Assembly: GCA_021442155.1 (NCBI GenBank) | Contig: CM038223.1 | Coordinates: forward strand, 29,238,983-29,302,982 | Origin: Cymbidium sinense | Lineage: Eukaryota > Streptophyta > Magnoliopsida > Asparagales > Orchidaceae | DNA: 64,000 nt | Direction of reading: 5' to 3' | Shown here: positions 57,650 through 64,000 of the stretch, piece by piece | Layout of the letters: each line of letters starts with the position of its first letter | Numbering within the stretch: the stretch's first letter is position 1 | Made by a program: the position numbers and the translations under genes | The notes under the pieces: model-generated | The model's input: the letters and a program-made list of their open reading frames with translations, nothing else | Told to the model about the DNA's origin: nothing | Databases searched by the model: none

Positions 57650-59310
57650 CATAATTTGAATTTCTTTTAATTGTAATTATTCATTTGAAATCTGGGTTGT
57701 ATAAGAGTAGAGCTCATCTACCCATTTTCCTTTTTGGGTTTGTGCGGTGGTACCCGACCACATTGGCCTCTTATTCTTTTATGCTAGCTTAATAAAATTA
57801 TTTGATGTTTGTTTAGCTTGTGCATTAGAAATAGCATGATTTTCCTAGTTTCTTAATTACTTGATGGTTATTGAATGGCCTGGATTCAATTAGACTCTTA
57901 GGGAAAAATAAATTTTTTTCCCAATTAATCAACTCAAAATTAAATTAAACAACTCATAACCTCACTTAAAGCCTAAGACATAAATCAAGATAATAAAAGA
58001 TTTAGCAACCCCTTAACTGGATGTTATATGTCTCACATCATGCATAAAAATCATATTGTCTCACTCTTGCTAAAGGAGGACTTCCACCTTTGCCAGAGAA
58101 AATGGCTTGACCTTTGAGAGCCATGGTGGAAACAAACCTCCTTCTTTCTTATTTTGGTCCATAATCAATTTCTCATGCATTAGGCATATGAAATCCCATA
58201 GCCTATGTCAAATGAAAATGTCCAAAAATGAAAAAAAAAACTTAACAAACATTTACATTAGATTAAGTCATTTATTCATGCCCTTTATGATCTAGTCTCT
58301 TAGGAATTTTGTTTAAGGACTTAGTCTCCTTTCTAAATAAACAACAGCCTATCTATCTTGGAAATCATAAGACTTGCCTACATGTATTTAAAATCATAGG
58401 AGGAGTTAGTTGGTGGCCACCCCCAGGTGGTTGTAAGTCCAACAGTTGGATGGTTTATCCTCTCTTGTCAAGGTAAACCATATACCCATTTCTCTCCTTA
58501 GATTTAAGTCGTGCCTTGGCAATCTCCGAAGCTCCCTAGATTTAGGATCTGAGGTTGATGTTTCCCTTTGCAGGCTACAAATATAAATCCTCACCTCTTA
58601 GGCATTTTCACGATCTTTGTGTTATGAAGTTGTAAATGCTAGATTTCTAATAAAAATTTAACACAAACATATAATTATTCTCAAATTTCAAAAATATAAA
58701 GCCTAACCATAGGATAGTTTGGGATGCTTCCTAGGTTTCCTAGCATCATGAGCATCCCTACTCATATCCCTTTGGTTTTGATAATAACTCTCTCTTCTTG
58801 ATCAATCCCACATGATTTTCCAAAAATAACAAATTGATTCGTAGTCCTATCTTTGAAATCTTTGAAGATAATGATCATTAACCTTAATCAAGAGTATTCT
58901 TAAGGAATCTCATTTCTTAGAATGTAATTAACTATAGAGGCTTGCCTCCTTAGGGAACTTAACGAACCTAGTTTAAAATAAACCCTACTTTACTTTTCCA
59001 TGTAAAGTAGGAGAAAGATCTCTAGTTCATTTGAAGACCTATTGTCCTTACGAGTCCTTATTAGGAGATTAGTCCATTGTAGGATGGTGACTTCTATCTC
59101 TCGAGATAGTACATCATTCTTGAATGTCACATCCGATCACCCTAATGAGTGCATCTGTGAATTTACATGCTGTCCCAACTACACATTTTTCAAATCCCAA
59201 GTTTGAGAAATAAAAAACACCACAAAGTTTTAGCCTTTCTGTTAAATGTACATGCCTGCCTATCAGCCTTCGAATGACTTTTTGGCTAACACCTTGATAC
59301 CACTTTGTCA
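57650..59310 (+). repeat. Large inverted repeat, left arm
   Basis: Pairs with the reverse complement of 60540-62220. Anchor pairs (left, right): ATCTGGGTTGTATAA (57682; 62190), CATGATCTAGTCTCTTAGGA-type text (58280; 61600), AAGTCCAACAGTTGG / AAGTCCAAAATAGTTGG (58434; 61445), CTCTTAGGCATTTTCACGAT / CTCTTAGGCAATTTCACAAT (58596; 61290), AAAATATAAAGCCT (58689; 61190), TAGGTTTCCTA (58732; 61155), CTACTTTAC followed by CATGTAAAGT (58983; 60890). Left and right coordinates add up to about 119890 for all pairs, so the arms are collinear with almost no net length change. Identity is roughly two thirds. Confidence 0.85.
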
Positions 59311-60150
59311 ATGCCTTAGAGTTGGTCAACTAGTCAACCCATTTAGGTTATTCTTTATGGCACTGAAGTGCGACACTAGGTTTACAGTACTAAAGCACTA
59401 CCCACTCTAGTTTTGAAACTCATGTTCCTACTTGACGACACCAAAGTTGTCTCACCTAGGCCAAAGTGCTGAGATTTAGGTGCCAAAGTTCCAACTTCTC
59501 GATGCCATGGCAATGAGCTCCTAGCACTTTGTCTACAGCACCGATGTGTTGTACCCTAAAAGTATTTATATAATTAAAAAAACAAACCATGCACTTTTAC
59601 ATTTTCCATGTGACCACATTACCATTTAAAGGGATGTAAGTCCAACCCATGTGTTTACTATGTGAGCAGCATAATGGCATTCCAACGGATGTAAGCTCTT
59701 CATATTTCTACAATGTAGAGTTCATTGAATTATTAGATAAGCTCAAAGATTGATTTTGCCCTTAATTCACTAAACACCTACACAACATCTATAATCTACT
59801 TAGGATATCTGAAATGAGGCAACCCATGACAACTAATCAGACCTCTAGACATTATGACTAATAGCCCTCTAATGTTTGGTATATTGGGATAACGACAGTC
59901 CCGGGATGACGGAACCTCAGGATTTTGATCGGGACTAACCTTCTATTTCTCTAAGATAGTCATTCACATCACACCTCTGAACACTGATTTATATTAGAGA
60001 GATATGTATATTTTCAACTTTAATAGAGAGTACTCTCTTACTATGATAAGAGGAGTAATTAATTATGAATGCTTATGTTCATAGAAAGTAGAACCCATAT
60101 CTAAATAAACTGTAACATAATGTTAGAGGAAATCTTATTTTATATATATA
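59300..60150 (+). repeat. Dispersed repeat, copy 2 (spacer of the inverted repeat)
   Basis: Second copy of the 7.68-9.25 kb repeat (anchors listed there). It carries the same type of words (GGCACTGAAGTGCGACACTA, GACACCAAAGTTG, GCCAAAGTGCTG, GATGCCATGGCAATG, GCACCGATGTGTTG) at 59358-59552. It retains more CpG pairs than copy 1, for example in GTCCCGGGATGACGG at 59899. A short TA run lies at 60141-60156. Confidence 0.65.
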
Positions 60151-60156
60151 TATATA

Positions 60157-60540
60157 CATCATATAAAGATGTCACAGAGGTTTGTAAAGGGCATTTCTCT
60201 TGAGTGACCAAATTCCTGGCAACTCCATTGGGGATTACTTCTCTATTTATCTATTAAAAAATTAAAATATATGGGGTTATAATAGATTTAAATATTGGGT
60301 TATATTCCTCTTTAAAGTTTAAGTTCTTGAAATCTAGTATAACCTAACTTCAAATCTATGATCATGTGTGAAAATCTCGATGGCAAGCATGACCAATTTA
60401 ATGAATGTCTAGTTGGGAGAGGGATCTCTATTAGCTTTTCTGAAGCTGTGATCAACATTGGTTCTGTTAGAGGCACTCTCTAGTTCAGGGCAATCTCTAA
60501 GGTTGTATAGTTTGTGCTAGTTGGACCTATGACCACTATC
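60157..60540. other. No gene seen
   Basis: Remainder of the spacer between the inverted arms. The text at 60360-60540 is locally less AT-rich and may once have been coding, but nothing is recognised. Confidence 0.35.
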
Positions 60541-62220
60541 ACAGAATGCTCCAAAATGACAAAGTCATTCAAGAGGCTACCATGCAAAGGAAAAAAGATC
60601 GAATGTAATCATCCCCAATAAGCCCAGATAACTATGCACCAAGCTTCTCTCAATCAAGGAAAGACCTCAGCTTCTAAGAAGGTGTGGTGTTTTAATTTGG
60701 ACCCAAAGGGATAACACACAAATCTTAAGGTGGTACTTATTAAAATGATTGAGTACAACATTAAGCAATGATGTACCATCTCAAAAAATAAAAAAAAATC
60801 ACCGTACAATAGACTCAATCACCTAATAAAGTTTCCTAAGGCAAATGGGTTTATGTATATACCAGAGATCTTTCCCCCACTTTACATGATAAGTAAAGTA
60901 GAGTTTTTTTTAAGCCCAATTCTTTAGATCCATATGAAAGCAAGCTATCATACTTAATTACATCTTAGGAAATAGGAATTTTCTAAGAACACTCTCGATT
61001 AAAGTAGTCAACTAATGCCTCTAAAGATTTCAAAGTTTGATAATCAAAGAATTGGTAATTTTTGGAAAGTAATCGGGAAGACTTAAGTTGGAAGAGTTCT
61101 TAACATATTCTAAAGGATAATGGGTATGAAGAATCTATAATAATAGGAAACCTAGTGAATGCTTCAATCTCTCTTATAATGAGGCTTTATATTTTTCAAG
61201 GAGAGAAATTATATTTATTTGAGTTGAAATTTTATTAGAAAGCTGGGACTTATATTCTAATAATACAAGATTGTGAAATTGCCTAAGAGATGAGGGCTTA
61301 CACCCGTAGTAAACAAGAAACAAGTATCCTTTATACCCATATCTAAGGTGCCCTAGCATAAGCTAAGAGCTTGACCTAATTCTACTCGCAGAAAGCAGGT
61401 CGTGATGGTTTACTTTCACTAGGGAGAGTGAATCAATCCCAACTATTTTGGACTTAAAACTGCCTAGAGTTGCTACCACCTAACACATCCTATAATTTAA
61501 AATAATGTGGCTTATCATATGTAAATTCAAGATGGTTGGCTGTTATTAATTTAGTAATGAATCAAGGGTCTTAAACTCACTTCCTAAGAGACTAGATCAT
61601 GATTGGTATGATAATAATGTCTTAGATTAATATAACAGAATTTACCATTTTTTATTTCATTTTCTGACACATCAATTTTGGGCTAAGGCTTGGGAGAAGT
61701 TATGCCTAAATGCATGATGAAAATAGATTATAGGCTAAATCAGAGAGAAGGGGTGTTCTCCACTGCAAGGGACTGCTCTCAGAGGTCAATCCTATCCCTT
61801 ATTGTGCAAGAATGGAGACCCTCTATTTACAAGAGTAAAGCAATTTATACTCATGCTATTATAACATACAACTATTTAGCTAAATGGTTGTGAAATATTT
61901 TATTTCTTGTTTGAAATTTAAGCTTTAAAATGAGGTTATAAGTTGGTGAAACTTTAATTGAAGTACTTAATTGAGATAGAAAAATTATTATTTTTTCTAA
62001 AGAGCCTACCACATCTAGGCCACACATCAAATAATCACATCTTAAGAAATCTATAAAAAATATTCCTTTTTAAAAAAAATCAATGTAAACAAATAATCAA
62101 ACATGAATCATGTAAAAGTGTAAGAGGCCGATGTGGTCGGTTACTAAAGTACACTTTAGAAAATAAAAGAATTTGGGCAATCGAGCTCTACCATTATACA
62201 ACCCAGATTATAGATTTTTT
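60540..62220 (-). repeat. Large inverted repeat, right arm
   Basis: Reverse-complement partner of 57650-59310. Its outer end is cut by the LINE E poly(A) (plus-strand T run at 62213-62222), so the original arm may have been longer, as the left arm continues outward without a break. A 67-codon open stretch at 61690-61893 lies inside and matches nothing known. Confidence 0.85.
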
Positions 62221-62411
62221 TTTAGAAAAAAGTAAAATTCAACTATAAGATTAACTTGAGAGTACAACCATGCATGGGAGAAAAAAAAGTAAAGACCATT
62301 ACAAGCTTCTAATGTATGGTATGTCAAGTAAGTCACCTTTGAGTGTTGTAAGTATTTGAGGTAAAAGATTGTATGATAAGATAGGTTCCTCCATTTTTGA
62401 TCCCATCCTTG

Positions 62412-62801
62412 CTAAAATACTAGCTGGTTGGTTGCCCTCTCTATGTATGTGGCTAATTTGAAACTAATAATGTTGTGATAAAATATGATTCCTTTTAGGA
62501 TGTAAGTAAGATACCAAAGGTGATGATCTTCTTTAGTAATGTAATTGCATAAATTCAAGGAATCTATTTCAATCCAAATATTTTGGACATGGAAGGAGGT
62601 TGCAAGTCTTAAGGTTGTGAGATAAGCAATGGCTTCAATATGAAGTGCATTCATTGGATAGCAAGGGATGGAGAAGGTAAATATACATTGTCCCTTGTGA
62701 TTTCTGAAAACTCCTCTAATATTAGGAGACATAGAGCCATATTTAAAGCTTCCATCAATATTAATCTTAATGCATCCATCTGCAGGTTTGTTCCATTGCA
62801 C
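62412..62801 (-). pseudogene. LINE E RNase H domain, mostly open
   Basis: A 129-residue open frame, the best RNase H in the window. INIDGSF carries Asp16, NALHIEAIAY Glu56 and IWIEIDSLNLC Asp80; these are the usual acidic positions of the RVT_3-type RNase H. The expected final REGNxxAD is decayed to IERATNQLVF and then a stop, so the last catalytic Asp is missing. The start methionine is not a true translation start, as this is an internal domain of ORF2. Confidence 0.9.
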
Positions 62802-63029
62802 TAAAGAGATGTTTTGATCTTTATTTTATCATATTTCGTGGGGGAACATTGAGTAGATTAGTACTTTCAAGCTTAACAACATAATTTTATATGTAAGGTA
62901 TTATATTTTTTTTTATCCAAGCCATTGATTTTCATGCTTGTTCAGGTTTCTTACCATTCAAATGAAGGATATAGCAATAAGAGGAATGACATAAGTGTGA
63001 TCTTTTTTGTGAGAATTGAATTTATTCCA

Positions 63030-63390
63030 ATGCTCAGGTAATCATGTATGGACTCATCCGTTGGTGGTTGAATTTTATATGTGGAATACAATTCATCTCA
63101 AATTTGATTGTTGATTGGATAGGTGATGAATAAGTGCTCAATATTTTCTTCATATCTTCCACAAAGATGGCAAATAAAAGTGATTTTAAGACCTTTGAGC
63201 TTTAGAATATCATCAATAGGAAGAAGATTATGTCATAATCTCTAGCATAAGAAAGAGACTAGTGGCTTTAAGCTACACTCCAAAAAATTGGTTATCTTTC
63301 AATGTTGTTGTTGGAGTAATGTACAGTATTGAAGAGGCTTTTAAACAGTGAGGATTTACCATTATTGCATTTCAGCATTAATTTATCAGC
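63030..63390 (-). pseudogene. LINE E zf-RVT module
   Basis: The minus strand reads KPLVSFLC, HNLLPIDDILKLKGLKITFI and CHLCGRYEENIEHLFITYPI. CHLC and the H of EHLF are kept; the last Cys is replaced by Tyr. Compared with LINE A (13745-14116), the two modules are clearly the same family. Confidence 0.82.
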
Positions 63391-63393
63391 CAT

Positions 63394-63757
63394 TTATGGT
63401 AGAATTAGAATATTGTTTACTTCCTTTATAATGTCCTCATTTAGGTAATGTCTCAGTTTCGGGATATCCCACTTATAATTAGTCCAAAATTTAGAGATAG
63501 AAACCTGGTCAATGATAAAATGCCTAGTAAAGCCTGAAAGCAAGCCATCATGAAACCAATTATCTCTGAAAAAATTTATTCCTCTTTCTCCCAATTGACA
63601 GTAAATCTAATTTCCTGCAGTATCCTTGTATTTCAATAAGATTTTCCATTGATGCGAGTTTGTATTCCTTGGTTGCATCATAGTAGGACGAACTATTTAC
63701 TAATAAGATATTATGCCCATAATGAGTCATTTTGTCTAATTTGATCCAAAGTTTCAA
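63394..63757 (-). pseudogene. LINE E RT-zf-RVT connecting region
   Basis: Two overlapping open frames: KLWIKLDKMTHYGHNILLVN ... SMENLIEIQGYCRK at 63757-63560 and GERGINFFRDNWFHDGLLSG followed by FTRHFIIDQVSISKFW at 63594-63394. The FFRDNWFHDGLL phrase corresponds to FWxDNWxxGxPL, which lies between RT and the zf-RVT module in plant LINEs. One frame change joins them. Confidence 0.85.
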
Positions 63758-64000
63758 TTAGTTAATCTGGATTGAATCATATATAGTTCTAAATCCTAGG
63801 CCACCTTCATTTTTTGGCTTGCACATCTTTCTCCAACTAACATAGTGAATTGAATTTTTATGTCTTCTCCATAAGAATTATCAAAGATTCTCTCAATCTT
63901 TTTTTGTATCTGCATTAGCATAGTCATTATTTGTATTGAATATAGTGGAATTGTGCATTGGATACTTTGCAATAATGTTATTCTTCCTCCAATTAATAAG

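Larger units (their letters stand above)
53390..57650 (+). repeat. LTR-like sequence, GC-richer core at 53.9-54.8 kb
   Basis: A stretch richer in G+C than the rest, with gene-like words but no ORF I can support (a 68-codon plus-strand frame at 53957 and a 112-codon minus-strand frame at 54361-54699 match nothing known). It runs into AT-rich text (TAATTAGG, TTCAACGGAGAA, CATCCCGGAGTTGCGAGAC at 56391) that reads like the long LTR or leader of a large plant gypsy element. The text continues without a break into the left arm of the inverted repeat at 57650. Confidence 0.4.
62215..64000 (-). mobile_element. LINE E, 3' part, continues beyond the window
   Basis: From the right edge leftwards the minus strand reads the RT tail (RRHKNSIHYVSWRKMCKPKN then EGGLGFRTIYDSIQIN near 63870-63770), linker, zf-RVT module, RNase H, a short 3' UTR and a poly(A) (plus-strand T run at 62213-62222). 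The catalytic RT and the endonuclease lie outside the window. It is closely related to LINE A: the two 3' UTRs share AAGTAAGTCACCTTTGAG at 62324 and 13078. Confidence 0.9.

Noticed and set aside
61690..61893. 67-codon open frame
   Set aside because: It is inside the right arm of the inverted repeat and the corresponding left-arm sequence near 58.0-58.2 kb does not keep the reading frame.
1..64000. tRNA, rRNA or organelle-derived inserts
   Set aside because: No cloverleaf with conserved box A/B text, no rRNA core sequence and no plastid or mitochondrial gene text was noticed; a covariance-model scan would be needed to exclude short fragments.

Overview
This window looks like nuclear DNA from a flowering plant with a repeat-rich genome; the species cannot be named from the sequence. 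It is strongly AT-rich, CpG-poor and full of stop codons. Every protein-like stretch I recognise belongs to a retrotransposon or a retrotransposon-associated family. I find no intact host gene, no tRNA or rRNA gene, no organelle insert and no CRISPR array. Many in-frame stops sit where an ancestral CAA, CAG, CGA or TGG codon would turn into a stop by a C-to-T change, as expected for silenced, methylated transposons.

Layout. 1-4710: decayed Ty3/gypsy internal region (+), with protease and reverse transcriptase remnants followed by a remnant resembling a plant mobile domain. 4.7-10.2 kb: arrays built on a GAGGCGCT-like word, on both sides of a minus-strand plant-transposon (Transposase_32-like) pseudogene with its own TATA box; the 7.7-9.25 kb part recurs near 59.3-60.15 kb. 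10.2-17.4 kb: two diverged copies of an LTR-like repeat, a 42-bp minisatellite, a coding remnant and LINE A (-). 17.4-22.4 kb: LTR fragments, one with a promoter-like TATA box, and a compound microsatellite. 22.385-29.94 kb: LINE B (+), close to full length, with 18-bp target site duplications and a poly(A) tail.

30-39.5 kb: very AT-rich DNA containing a displaced 0.78-kb LINE segment between 56-bp direct repeats, a small LINE 3' end (-), a 240-bp duplication and LINE C (+). 39.5-46.5 kb: AT-rich spacer, LINE D (-) and a very diverged tandem array of about 140 bp period. 46.5-53.4 kb: a short dispersed element and a Ty1/copia element (-) whose RNase H and integrase parts are separated by about 2.5 kb that ends in an LTR end of opposite orientation. 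53.4-62.2 kb: LTR-like sequence and two arms of about 1.65 kb in inverted orientation around a 1.2-kb spacer. 62.2-64.0 kb: LINE E (-), running off the window.

Nothing here points to a working multi-gene system. The interest lies in genome dynamics: break-repair-like capture of a LINE segment, a large collinear inverted repeat, old tandem arrays, nested insertions, and a mobile-domain remnant beside a gypsy polymerase. All identifications were made by reading the sequence; no database search was run.
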